From contig JAHHDR010000034.1 of the NCBI GenBank assembly GCA_019739215.1, positions 62,001 to 126,000 on the forward strand: a stretch of 64,000 bases of DNA, given 5' to 3'. Below, piece after piece: positions 1-7,898 of this stretch. Below the pieces are notes generated by a model. That model did not search any database. It worked only from the letters and a program-made list of their open reading frames with translations, and was not told where the DNA came from. Origin of the DNA: Rhizobium sp. (GTDB lineage: Bacteria > Pseudomonadota > Alphaproteobacteria > Rhizobiales > Rhizobiaceae). Made by a program: the position numbers and the translations under genes. How positions within the stretch are numbered: the stretch's first letter is position 1; each line of letters begins with the position of its first letter.

Positions 1-198
1 ATGCGCCAGATCACCCTGACCGTGCATTCCTCGCTCGAGGCGATTGGACTGACGGCGGCCTTCGCGACGGAACTGACCCGGCATGGCATCAGCGCAAATG
101 TGGTGGCGGGCTATTATCACGACCATATATTCGTCGGCGCAGAAGATGCCGAGCGAGCGGTAGTGGCTTTGCAGAGTTTGTCGGAAAGTTATCGGTAA
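1..198 (+). CDS. ACT-domain protein, 3' part (cut by window edge)
   Basis: The 65 visible residues match the C-terminal half of small (about 130 aa) ACT_7/DUF2241-type proteins, with the characteristic core TLTVHSSLEAIGLTAAFATE followed by the YYHDHIFV segment. ACT folds usually bind small ligands such as amino acids, but no ligand is known to me for this subfamily. The first ATG lies at base 1 and is probably an internal methionine, because family members have a further ~60 residues upstream. The gene ends just before a palindromic intergenic repeat. No operon partner is visible. Confidence 0.7.
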   Translation: MRQITLTVHSSLEAIGLTAAFATELTRHGISANVVAGYYHDHIFVGAEDAERAVVALQSLSESYR

Positions 199-206
199 AC
201 CAGCAA

Positions 207-408
207 CCCTCACCAACTTCGGCCAAGGGCTCACTGCGTTTACCCGGCCTGCGTATCCTCTCCCACAAGGGGAGAGGTAAAATCCGCGGCACCCACCGCG
301 CCCCAGGCAAGGCCAGCACTTATGGCACCCTACCTCTCCCCTTGTGGGAGAGGATAGCAAGCCCGCGTGAGCCAAAGGCGAAGGCATGGGCGCGCTTGGT
401 GAGGGGTG
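207..408. repeat. Composite palindromic intergenic repeat, copy A (RIME-like)
   Basis: Two different half-elements face each other across a short unique centre. Each begins with a CCCTCACCAA-type end and carries the perfect inverted repeat CCTCTCCC-ACAAG-GGGAGAGG (left) or its counterpart (right). The same arrangement recurs at 2469-2679 in the same orientation and at 38246-38447 reversed. The structure resembles the Rhizobium-specific intergenic mosaic elements (RIME); the family name is from memory, while the repetition itself is seen directly. It fills the gap between the ACT gene and the convergent hydrolase 3' end. Confidence 0.85.
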
Positions 409-429
409 GACGCGCCGCGGGGCGACCGA

Positions 430-2418
430 CTACATCATATCCCGTGGCACGACCTTCTCGAACATCTTCTCGAAGAACTGCTCCTCGCCGTCGAACGCCT
501 TCACCTCGGCGCTGATCACCCAGTTCTCTGCCGTGCAGGTCATCTTGGTGCTCGACACGGTGCGGATATGCCACCCGTCGCGGAACATGTCGCAGACCCA
601 GCTTGCCTCTCCCGACATGGAAAGCGGATCGCCATCCTTGATCGACCACTCCTCCTCGCGGACCTGTCTTGTCGCAAGGCCGGTATCCGGGTGCTCGTGC
701 CGGCCGGTATCCTCGTGGATGCGATAATACGTCGTTCCGATCGAAAGCTCGCGGGTGACGCTGCGGCGGGACGCCGCGGGCAGTTGCTCGAGATAGTCGG
801 GCAGCGGATTGGGATTGTCGGGCTCCTTCATTTCGATCCGCTCTGCTGCGCCCAGCTTCGGCATTGCGAGTTCGATCGAACCGGTATCGATCGCAAGCGT
901 CGCGTCATGCGGCGGCGGTAGCATGATCGGCCAGTAGCTGGTCGAGAGCGAGAGACGGATCCTGTGGCCGGGCGCGAAGCGGTAGCCCATGGCGTCGAGA
1001 TCCATCTCGATCTCGGTTGCCGCGCCCGGCGTCAGAGCCTCGGGATGTTCACTGGACGTGCGATGGGCGAGATTGAGAACGCCGAAGGCGACGCGCAGCG
1101 ACGATCCGTCAGGGTGGACGTCGACGATGCGGGCGCAGAGATTGGCGAGCGGCGCATCCGATTTCAGCGACAGCTTCAGCCGCGGCATCCCGAGATAGTC
1201 CTGCGCTTCGGTCAGTGTCGCGGTTTCGAACACAAGCGACCCGGCATCATCGCCGCGCTGGTCGATCGCCAGTTCGACGTCCGGCTTGAGCGTGAACCAT
1301 TCGCCCGAGGCCGTGCCGGTATCGAGCGGAGAGCGCAGCAGCACCTCGCCCACGCCGCCCCTGCCCTTGCCGAGCGCGCCATCTGCGCCGATGGCGAAAA
1401 CGTCCGCCTCCGGCTTGCTCCAACTGTCCTTGGCGATCCAGAAGCCCGGATCGAAATCGCGGCGGATCGCGGGCTTCACCGCATCCATGATATAGGCGCG
1501 AAGCTGTGGCAGGTCCTCGACGCCGTTCTCTTCGCCGCGCAGCCAGCGGTTCCACCAGCGGATCGCCTCGCCGTGGAAATCGGCGCGCGGCTTGGGCCAG
1601 GCGAAGTGCGGATATTTGTGCACCCAGGGGCCGATGATCGCCTTGGACTTCGGCCCCATGCCCTCGATCGCCTTGATCGGCGTGTTCCGATAGCCATCGG
1701 CCCAGCCGGCAATGACCAGCGACGGAATCTCGACATCGTCGAAATTCTCGCCGATCGAGCCGTGTTTCCAGAAGTCATCGCGGCGCTGGTGTTGCAGCCA
1801 TTCCTCCATGAAGAAGGGCTCCTTCTCTAGCCGCTCCTGCCACATGTCGCGCCAGCGGTTGCCGGTCAGCTCGGGATCGGGCGCGCGCGACTGGTAGGCG
1901 AGCATGGTCGCCGCCCAGGAGAGCTGGGCCGAGAGATGCGTGCCGTTCTTGTAGTGGATGTCGTCATTGTAGCGGTCGACCGTCGACGCGATCGAGATCA
2001 CCGCCTTGAGCGCCTTCGGCCGCAGTGCTGCGACCTGCAGGCAGTTGAAGCCGCCCCAGGAAATGCCCATCATGCCGACCGAGCCGTTCGACCAGGGCTG
2101 CGCCGCGATCCATTCGATCAGTTCCACGGCATTGGCCAGTTCCAGCGGCGTGTATTCGCCGTCGATGACGCCATCGGACTCTCCCGAGCCGCGGATATCG
2201 ACGCGGACGCCCGCGATGCCGGCCGCGGCGAAGACGGGATAGGTCGATTCATCGCGCGGGCTGGTTCCGTCGCGCTTGCGGTAGGGCAGGAATTCGAACA
2301 CCGCCGGTACCGGATCAGCCTCGGCATTGTCGGGCATCCAGATGCGGGCGGCGAGCCTTGTACCGTCCCTGAGCGTGATCCACTGGTTTTCGATGGTGGT
2401 GAAGGAACGGCCGGTCAT
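430..2418 (-). CDS. CocE/NonD family hydrolase
   Basis: An alpha/beta-hydrolase of the X-Pro dipeptidyl-peptidase/cocaine esterase family (PepX_N plus C-terminal jelly-roll PepX_C), about 662 aa, as expected for the family. The nucleophile elbow GISWGG lies near residue 120 and is preceded by the oxyanion-region motif VDIRGSGESDG. Such enzymes cleave acyl esters or amides, glutaryl-7-ACA or X-Pro peptides; the substrate here cannot be told. An in-frame ATG 12 bases further upstream exists, but ATGAGGC between the two gives the downstream ATG (2418) a Shine-Dalgarno sequence. The gene is isolated, bracketed by directly repeated copies A and B of the palindromic element. Confidence 0.9.
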   Translation of the reverse strand: MTGRSFTTIENQWITLRDGTRLAARIWMPDNAEADPVPAVFEFLPYRKRDGTSPRDESTYPVFAAAGIAGVRVDIRGSGESDGVIDGEYTPLELANAVELIEWIAAQPWSNGSVGMMGISWGGFNCLQVAALRPKALKAVISIASTVDRYNDDIHYKNGTHLSAQLSWAATMLAYQSRAPDPELTGNRWRDMWQERLEKEPFFMEEWLQHQRRDDFWKHGSIGENFDDVEIPSLVIAGWADGYRNTPIKAIEGMGPKSKAIIGPWVHKYPHFAWPKPRADFHGEAIRWWNRWLRGEENGVEDLPQLRAYIMDAVKPAIRRDFDPGFWIAKDSWSKPEADVFAIGADGALGKGRGGVGEVLLRSPLDTGTASGEWFTLKPDVELAIDQRGDDAGSLVFETATLTEAQDYLGMPRLKLSLKSDAPLANLCARIVDVHPDGSSLRVAFGVLNLAHRTSSEHPEALTPGAATEIEMDLDAMGYRFAPGHRIRLSLSTSYWPIMLPPPHDATLAIDTGSIELAMPKLGAAERIEMKEPDNPNPLPDYLEQLPAASRRSVTRELSIGTTYYRIHEDTGRHEHPDTGLATRQVREEEWSIKDGDPLSMSGEASWVCDMFRDGWHIRTVSSTKMTCTAENWVISAEVKAFDGEEQFFEKMFEKVVPRDMM

Positions 2419-2468
2419 GCGATGCCTCATTGCGATGATGATGACTCCACCAGATCAGGAGACTTGCA

Positions 2469-2679
2469 CCCCTCACCAACTCCGGCCAGGCGATCGGCTA
2501 TACGCCTCTCGCGGCCTGCGTATCCTCTCCCACAAGGGGAGAGGTAGGCGTCCCCCAAGCACTCGCCTCTGACTTGAGGCAAGGCGGACGCCGCGGGTCT
2601 ACCTCTCCCCTTGTGGGAGAGGATAGCAAGCCCGCATGAGACGCAAAGGCGAATGCTTGGGCGCGCTTGGTGAGGGGTG
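2469..2679. repeat. Composite palindromic intergenic repeat, copy B
   Basis: Same two-half arrangement and orientation as the copy at 207-408: CCCCTCACCAACT end, palindrome CCTCTCCCACAAGGGGAGAGG near 2525-2546, unique centre, second palindrome near 2600-2625, and a right end GCGCGCTTGGTGAGGGGT. It fills the region between the hydrolase start and the LysR 3' end, so no further gene is needed in 2431-2777. The halves diverge in their arms (for example CGGCCAGGCGATCGG instead of CGGCCAAGGGCTCAC), which suggests the copies are old rather than a recent duplication. Confidence 0.85.
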
Positions 2680-2777
2680 AAAAACCCACCCTGTCAGGAA
2701 GTGACTTCTTGTGAGACTAGCGACTTGTCCATCGAACGCAATGCGGGATTGCGGCCGATTTCGACCCCAATCGCGCC

Positions 2778-3729
2778 TCACCAGCCCGGCGTCAGCGCCG
2801 GCGCGCGCACGCGTCCAGTGCGAGGGAAGACACCCATGTCGCGGGCCAGTTCTTCCTCCACGCCGGGCGGCGTGATGTTGTCAAGGCAGGCGCTGATATG
2901 GGCGGTGATCGCATTGGTCAGCGAGGTCGATAGTCCCGTTCGCTTCATGATGCCGATCTGCACCGGCGCGAGCGGCGGGAAACCGTCCGGCTGGCCGAGC
3001 ACTTTCATGCCCGTGCGCAGCGCCGATTCCGGCAGCACCGAAACCGCCATGCCGGCAAGCACGGCCGAGGCCACCACCGTCGACGACCAGCTGGTGAACA
3101 GGATCTGGTATTCACGGCCGATCGCATCGAGCGAGGCGCAGGCGAGCCGTCGCCACTGACAATCGCGGCGCCCCACGGCGAGCGGCACCGGTGCGTTTTC
3201 CGGCAGGGGGTGGTTGGCCGACATCACCCAGCAGAGCGGCTCGGTCCGCACCACTTCGGATTCGCGCTCCAGCGGATTGTGGGTCACGAGCGCGATGTCG
3301 AGCTCGCCCTTGGCCATCTTCTCGGCAAGGTCCACCGAGGGCTCGCAGACGATATAAGAGCTCGACATTGGGATGCGAGCGGGCGAAGCGCTGGATGATC
3401 TCGGGCATGTAGCGGTCGGCATAGTCGTCCGGCGTGCCGATCCGGAGCGTGCCCTCGAGCCTATTGTCATCGAAGGCCGCGACCGCCTCGTTGTTGAGGC
3501 GGATGATCCGCCGCGCGTAGTTCAGAAGCTTCTCGCCCTCGGGCGTCAGCCGGTTGCCGCGACCGTCCTTGACGAAAAGCTGCTTGCGGATGCGCTCTTC
3601 GAGCCTGCGCATCTGCATGGACACCGCCGACTGGGTCTTGAACACCCGGTCTGCAGCCTTGGTAAAGCTGCCGGCATCGGAAATGGCGACGAATGTCTGC
3701 AACTGATCGATATCGAGGGGAGAGACCAT
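2778..3729 (-). pseudogene. LysR-family regulator interrupted by a frameshift
   Basis: The first ~125 residues are a normal LysR winged helix-turn-helix (start MVSPLDIDQLQTF, then SFTKAADRVFKTQSAVSMQM) leading into the effector domain up to SHPNVEL. The rest of the effector domain, beginning SYIVCEPSVDLAEKMAKGEL, continues in another frame to 2778. The switch falls in a CTCT stretch near 3355-3362, and adding one CT would restore a continuous ~317-aa LysR protein. Either the gene is inactivated in this strain or the assembly lost two bases. ATG 3729 is chosen as the usual LysR start; longer in-frame starts exist to 3792. The target is unknown. Confidence 0.75.
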
Positions 3730-3754
3730 GGCAAAGCCCACACATAAGGACGAT

Positions 3755-3769
3755 TGATGATTATCATTA
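3755..3769. promoter_or_regulatory. Fur/Mur-like palindrome upstream of the LysR gene
   Basis: TGATGATTATCATTA has 7-1-7 symmetry, with one arm mismatch, and closely resembles the Fur-box core TGATAATnATTATCA. In rhizobia Fur orthologues often act as the manganese regulator Mur. The site lies 26 bases before the LysR start and could equally be an autoregulatory LysR T-N11-A site. Assignment rests on similarity only. Confidence 0.35.
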
Positions 3770-3871
3770 AAAACATTCGTTGGACTGATCAATAGATTTC
3801 TTGCATCTTTTCAGCATCGAAACGACGGCCTGATCGACTGGTGTCCAGCCGCTCCGGCTGAGGAGAAACTC

Positions 3872-4156
3872 ATGTCCATCTTTGAAGACGCGCCCGCCAG
3901 CGCTGCTGCGGGCAGAGGAAGTGTATTGTCAAGATTCAGCGCCGCGGCGCTGCTCAACGGTGCCGGCGCCCTGTTCTCGACCTGGCGCAATCGCCGGCTG
4001 GTGGTCTCGATGCGCGACTTCGACGACGCACAACTCGCCGACATCGGCCTGAGCCGTTACGACGTCGAGACCGCGCTCAGGAATCCCGGACTGGATCCGA
4101 CCGTGCATCTCATTCATGTGCGCCAGAATCCACTTCGGGGAGTCCGCCATAGCTGA
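3872..4156 (+). CDS. DUF1127 small protein
   Basis: A 94-aa protein ending in the DUF1127 (YjiS-like) signature: an arginine-rich helix followed by MRDFDDAQLADIGLSRYDVE. DUF1127 proteins are abundant in rhizobia, and some studied members are linked to RNA binding or to phosphate and carbon metabolism. The N-terminal ~45 residues are Ala/Ser-rich and not conserved in kind. The start has a good Shine-Dalgarno (GAGGAGAAACTC before ATG). A second DUF1127 gene lies 270 bases downstream beyond a terminator. Confidence 0.85.
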   Translation: MSIFEDAPASAAAGRGSVLSRFSAAALLNGAGALFSTWRNRRLVVSMRDFDDAQLADIGLSRYDVETALRNPGLDPTVHLIHVRQNPLRGVRHS

Positions 4157-4257
4157 CGTTTTCTTGTCAGCATCCATCGTAACACTGCTTGAAACGTTCC
4201 GACCTCCCGACTGAACCGTTTCCCCGCAGGGTGTCCGCCAAGCTGCCCTGCATCCTT

Positions 4258-4298
4258 GCCCGGCCGTTGCCTTCCCAAGCAACCGGCCGGGCTTTTTT
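4258..4298 (+). terminator. Rho-independent terminator after first DUF1127 gene
   Basis: GCCCGGCCGTTGC pairs with GCAACCGGCCGGGC (one-base bulge) across an 8-base loop, and TTTTTT follows immediately. The site lies about 100 bases after the first DUF1127 stop and separates the two DUF1127 transcription units. Confidence 0.85.
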
Positions 4299-4327
4299 CG
4301 TCGGGGCAACCGCACTCGCCACCAATC

Positions 4328-4356
4328 TTTCAGTTCCGTTTCAGTCTTGTTTCAAT
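4328..4356 (+). promoter_or_regulatory. Three phased heptamers TTTCAGT/TTTCAGT/TTTCAAT
   Basis: The heptamers begin at 4328, 4339 and 4350, exactly 11 bases apart. Tandem half-sites at one 11-bp pitch are the normal operator layout of OmpR/PhoB-family response regulators (PhoB, or ChvI in rhizobia). They lie upstream of the second DUF1127 gene, ahead of the 14-base near-palindrome CCGTATAAATACGG (4394-4407), which also contains a possible -10 (TATAAA). The regulator's identity is inference. Confidence 0.5.
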
Positions 4357-4429
4357 CCTGTTACCGCCGAAACAGCGGAGGCCATTTCTCCAGCCGTATA
4401 AATACGGCGAGACACAGGAGAACACCACA

Positions 4430-4681
4430 ATGACCATGATTGCAGAAGGCCGCGCACGCGTCCGCCCCCTCACCGCATCCGGCATCCTGTCATTGATCGC
4501 AGGGCGGATAAGCGCCTATCGTGAAAGCCGCCGTATCCTCGGTCAACTCGCTGGAATGGAAGACCATATCCTCGAGGATATCGGCCTCACCCGCTTCGAT
4601 GTCGTGCAGGCTTCGGTCGCCGAAATCGGCATCGACCGCATGGACATGCTGGATCGCGCTCGGACTCGACGCATGCGCTGA
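4430..4681 (+). CDS. DUF1127 small protein
   Basis: An 83-aa protein with the DUF1127 core (SAYRESRRILGQLAGMEDHI followed by LEDIGLTRFDVVQASV). It is start-selected by CAGGAG nine bases before ATG; a second ATG two codons on is possible. It has its own upstream region with three 11-bp-phased repeats, so it is probably controlled separately from the neighbouring DUF1127 gene. The molecular function is not established from sequence. Confidence 0.85.
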   Translation: MTMIAEGRARVRPLTASGILSLIAGRISAYRESRRILGQLAGMEDHILEDIGLTRFDVVQASVAEIGIDRMDMLDRARTRRMR

Positions 4682-4728
4682 GGATCGGAGCACCTTGGAT
4701 GCAGGGATGCATCCGGCGCGATCGCCCG

Positions 4729-5343
4729 TCAGTTCGGCGACATCAGCAGTGACAATTGGCCTCTGATGATCATCTTGAAATCGCTCAGCACGCAGCCATT
4801 GTCCGGCTTTTCCCAGACCGCCAGCCGCACGGCACCGAAAGCAAGGTGGAACATCAGGAACGTGGCGCGCCGAAACTCGCCGTGGCGCTCCGGGGGAATG
4901 AAACGCTCTCCGGCGCTGCAGAACAGTTCGGCCTGCTCGCGGGTCGATGCCAGGTCGAGATCCGTCAGGGCCTTGTCGGCCTGCACCGCGTTCAGCAGAT
5001 CGAGCGTGGTCGGGTCTTCCGCCACGCGGGAATAGAAATAATCAAGCAGGTCGGATGCCGCCGCCATCAGGTCGTCGAGATCCGCCACGGTCTCGATCCG
5101 TTCGGCGACGAGATTGGAAATTTCCTCGGACCACTGCGCGAACAGCATGGCGAGGATGGCCGATTTATTGGGAAAATACTGGTAGACCGAAGAAATCGGC
5201 CCCCCTGCCAGAGCGGCAATCTCACGCATCTTCACTGCGTCGATGCCTTTTTCCCCGATCAGCTTCCTCGCCGCCGCGAGAATTTCCTCAACCCGTCCGC
5301 GGCTTCGTTGCTGCTTGGGGGGACGCCTCAGCCTTGTATCCAT
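4729..5343 (-). CDS. TetR/AcrR-family transcriptional regulator
   Basis: A 204-aa one-component regulator. The N-terminal TetR helix-turn-helix runs over about residues 15-60 (GRVEEILAAARKLIGEKGID, then MREIAALAG and SSVYQYFPNKSAIL). The C-terminal half is a helical ligand-binding domain of no assigned subclass. ATG 5343 is preferred over an upstream TTG in the same frame. It is divergent from the dehydrogenase at 5528, which is a natural candidate target together with its own promoter. The ligand is unknown. Confidence 0.9.
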   Translation of the reverse strand: MDTRLRRPPKQQRSRGRVEEILAAARKLIGEKGIDAVKMREIAALAGGPISSVYQYFPNKSAILAMLFAQWSEEISNLVAERIETVADLDDLMAAASDLLDYFYSRVAEDPTTLDLLNAVQADKALTDLDLASTREQAELFCSAGERFIPPERHGEFRRATFLMFHLAFGAVRLAVWEKPDNGCVLSDFKMIIRGQLSLLMSPN

Positions 5344-5439
5344 TCCAATTGTATTCCGATTCAATAATAAAGTCGTGATAATTTTCTACGCAGATGCCAA
5401 GCCTTGGTTCACCTGCCTCCGCAATTAATTGTTCGAAAG

Positions 5440-5452
5440 TTGACAATTGTCA
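5440..5452. promoter_or_regulatory. 12-bp perfect palindrome with embedded -35-like TTGACA
   Basis: TGACAATTGTCA (5441-5452) is a perfect palindrome in the divergent TetR/dehydrogenase gap. Together with the preceding T it contains TTGACA, a good -35 match for the plus-strand gene; the -10 partner about 17 bases on (CGAATT) is poor. It is a plausible operator for the adjacent TetR protein, by position and symmetry only. Confidence 0.4.
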
Positions 5453-5527
5453 GATGGTCTTGCGAATTGTGAGCGCGGCCATGGGTTGCTATAGGTTGGA
5501 ACCCGCCACACAACCCGGACCGTTCTC

Positions 5528-6403
5528 ATGCCTGTAGCCTCCATCGCCTTTCTCGGAACCGGATTGATGGGTGCGCCCATGGTGCGCAACCTCCTCAGGG
5601 CAGGTTTGTCCGTCACGGCCTGGAACCGCAGCCCGGAGAAGGCGGAAGGACTGAAAGCCGATGGCGCGTCTGTGGCTGCATCGGCGGCCGCGGCGGCGGC
5701 TGATGCGGACGTGGTGATCACCATGGTGTCGGATGGGACCGCCGTGCGGAACCTGCTCGACGGCGGGGTCGCCGATGCCATGCGGCCGGGCACGATTTTC
5801 ATCGACATGAGTTCGATCCGTCCGCGCGAGGCGCGCGCCCATTTCGATCTCCTCAAGGCCAGGGGCATCTCTGCCATCGACGCACCGGTTTCTGGCGGCA
5901 CCCGGGGGGCTGCGGATGCAACGCTGGCGATCATGGCCGGCGGCGAGCCATCTGCCTTCGAGATCGCCGAACCTGCTCTCTCCGCCATGGGCCGCCCGAC
6001 GCTGGTGGGTCCCGCCGGAACCGGGCAACTCGCCAAGCTCGCCAATCAGGGCATCGTCGCCACGACAATCGGCATAGTGGCAGAAGCCATGCTGCTCATG
6101 CAGGCTGCCGGCGCCGACATGAACCGCCTGCGCGACGCCTTGAAGGGTGGCTTTGCCGACTCGGTAATTCTGCAGCAGCATGGAAAGCGCATGGCGGAGG
6201 ACGATTTTGCGCCGGGCGGCCGCTCGTCGCTACAGCTCAAGGACCTCGACAACCTGATGGAAGAAGCCGCCGCCCTCGGGCTGACGCTGCCGCAGGCCGC
6301 GTTGCAGCAACAGCGCTTCCACCGCTTCGTGCACGAACTCGGCGGCGCGGACCTCGATCATTCCGGCTTGTTTCTGGAATTGAAGGATCGGCAGAAGCGA
6401 TGA
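5528..6403 (+). CDS. NAD(P)-dependent 3-hydroxyisobutyrate-dehydrogenase-family oxidoreductase
   Basis: A 291-aa beta-hydroxyacid dehydrogenase. The N-terminal Rossmann motif FLGTGLMGAPM (residues 7-17) binds the dinucleotide, and the substrate motif DAPVSGGTRGA lies near residue 118. The expected catalytic lysine region is GTGQLAKLANQ, near residue 160. Family members oxidise 3-hydroxyisobutyrate, tartronate semialdehyde or related short hydroxyacids; the exact substrate cannot be read from sequence. The length is typical. It is divergent from the TetR regulator and probably monocistronic. Confidence 0.88.
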   Translation: MPVASIAFLGTGLMGAPMVRNLLRAGLSVTAWNRSPEKAEGLKADGASVAASAAAAAADADVVITMVSDGTAVRNLLDGGVADAMRPGTIFIDMSSIRPREARAHFDLLKARGISAIDAPVSGGTRGAADATLAIMAGGEPSAFEIAEPALSAMGRPTLVGPAGTGQLAKLANQGIVATTIGIVAEAMLLMQAAGADMNRLRDALKGGFADSVILQQHGKRMAEDDFAPGGRSSLQLKDLDNLMEEAAALGLTLPQAALQQQRFHRFVHELGGADLDHSGLFLELKDRQKR

Positions 6404-6457
6404 TGTCAGGCGCCCGTCCTTTCCGTCCGGCGTCACCACGGACTGCCGGGACAGAGC

Positions 6458-6946
6458 TTACAACGGCCGCGCCGCCACCTGCGCCACGATTCCAAGGCTA
6501 CGCCTGAGTTCGTCGGGCCTGCGATCCTCGGACCTGCCCTGCCCCAATGCCCTGTCGACTTCAGCGTGGGTCTCGATCCAGATCGGCAGCGCTTCAGCCA
6601 GCACTGCCGCACCCGCGTCGAGCAGAGTGACGCGACGGCTACGGCGATCCTTGCTGTCCTCCACCAAACTGACCAGCCCCCGCCGCTCCAACGGTTTGAG
6701 ATTGGCCGTCAGCGTGGTTCGGTCCATCGCCAACAGGTTGGCAACCGAGCCGATGGTGGGCGGTTCCGGCCGGTTGAGAGACATCAGGAGCGAAAACTGG
6801 CCGCTGGTGATGCCAGCGGGCTTTAGCGCCTCGTCGAAACGGCGGGCCAGCGCCCGCGCCGCACGCTGCGAGGCCAGACAGAGGCAATGATCCCTGACAT
6901 GCAGGGTTGTCTCGAATGAAACGGCACGCGGATTTGACATGGGCAT
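6458..6946 (-). CDS. MarR-family transcriptional regulator
   Basis: A 162-aa MarR protein. The recognition region TIGSVANLLAMDRTTLTANL (about residues 64-83) is followed by the wing LVSLVEDSKDRRSRRVTL. It is divergent from the tandem DUF1428 gene, with a perfect 12-bp palindrome between them overlapping the promoter region; the usual MarR arrangement is repression of the neighbour and itself. ATG 6940 is an alternative start, and neither start has a strong ribosome site. Confidence 0.9.
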   Translation of the reverse strand: MPMSNPRAVSFETTLHVRDHCLCLASQRAARALARRFDEALKPAGITSGQFSLLMSLNRPEPPTIGSVANLLAMDRTTLTANLKPLERRGLVSLVEDSKDRRSRRVTLLDAGAAVLAEALPIWIETHAEVDRALGQGRSEDRRPDELRRSLGIVAQVAARPL

Positions 6947-6951
6947 ATTAT

Positions 6952-6963
6952 GTTGATATCAAC
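6952..6963. promoter_or_regulatory. Probable MarR operator GTTGATATCAAC
   Basis: A perfect 12-bp palindrome six bases upstream of the MarR start and about 80 bases before the DUF1428 start. Size and symmetry fit MarR dimers. It is the only long palindrome in this divergent gap. Confidence 0.6.
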
Positions 6964-7042
6964 CTTTAATGTCAAGGAAGCATTCGTCGGGAAAGCCGCG
7001 TTTTCCCGGGATTTCGCAACGTCAGCCAATGAGGAGATGGTC

Positions 7043-7756
7043 ATGACCTATGTTACCGGATTTGTCGTCGCCGTGCCGGAAGCCAACAGGCAGGCCTATG
7101 TCGACACTGCCAATGCAGGCATCCCGCTGTTTCGCGAGTTCGGCGCCCAGCGCCAGGTCGAGGCGTGGGACGACGACGTCCAGGAAGGCAAGGTGACCGA
7201 CTTCCGCCGCGCGGTGCAGGCGACGCCGGAGGAGAAGATCGTCTTTTCCTGGCACGAGTACCTGTCGAAATCAGCAGCCGACGAAGCCAACAGCAAGATC
7301 ATGTCCGATCCCCGCATGGAGGAAATGGGCAAGAACATGCCCTTCGACGCCCGTCGGATGATCTGGGGTGGCTTCGAGGGCATCCTCGAACGCGGCAGCC
7401 GCGGCCGGGCGAACTACATCGACGGCTCGCTGGTACCGACGGCATCGGACAGCCGTGCCGCCTATCTCGCCTATGCCGAGAAGGTCGCCGATATTCTGAT
7501 GGAGCACGGTGCCACACGCGTCGTCGACGCCTGGAGCGACAATGTGCCCGACGGCATGGTGACCGACTTCCGCCGCTCGGTGAATGCGACACCCGGGGAA
7601 GCCGTCATCTTCTCCTGGGTCGAGTGGCCCTCCAAGGCTGCCCGCGACGCCGCCTGGGAGAAGATCATGACGGATCCGCGCATGTTCGAAGGCAACCCGC
7701 CGCAGGATGAGTCGCGTCGCGTCAGTGGCGGTTTCGTTCCGGTGATGGACGCCTGA
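7043..7756 (+). CDS. Tandem DUF1428 (YbaA-like) protein
   Basis: 237 aa made of two homologous DUF1428 units, about residues 1-118 and 125-237. Matching landmarks repeat: YVTGFVVAVP/YIDGSLVPT, EAWDDDVQEGKVTDFRRAVQAT/DAWSDNVPDGMVTDFRRSVNAT, and FSWHEYLSKSAADEANSKIM/FSWVEWPSKAARDAAWEKIM. Single-domain members are ~117 aa, so this is an internal duplication or fusion. The fold is a ferredoxin-like ABM dimer, and fusing two copies would give a covalent dimer. The biochemical role is unknown. GAGGAG lies 6 bases before ATG 7043; an in-frame ATG at 7037 is too close to it. Confidence 0.85.
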   Translation: MTYVTGFVVAVPEANRQAYVDTANAGIPLFREFGAQRQVEAWDDDVQEGKVTDFRRAVQATPEEKIVFSWHEYLSKSAADEANSKIMSDPRMEEMGKNMPFDARRMIWGGFEGILERGSRGRANYIDGSLVPTASDSRAAYLAYAEKVADILMEHGATRVVDAWSDNVPDGMVTDFRRSVNATPGEAVIFSWVEWPSKAARDAAWEKIMTDPRMFEGNPPQDESRRVSGGFVPVMDA

Positions 7757-7838
7757 CACCTATCGATTGCCCGGATATCGGCTTCGTCGGCGGTTCCGCC
7801 AGCCACCTTCGAAGAGGGCAAGATGTCTGGGAATGGAG

Positions 7839-7881
7839 CGGGCGCCCACGCCATTCACGCCATGCGTGGACGCCCGTTTTT
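7839..7881 (+). terminator. Terminator after the DUF1428 gene
   Basis: CGGGCGCCCACGC pairs with GCGTGGACGCCCG (one internal mismatch) and is followed by TTTTT. It lies between the convergent DUF1428 and pgi genes and is oriented for the plus strand. Confidence 0.8.
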
Positions 7882-7898
7882 CTTAAGTCCGGAAGCCG

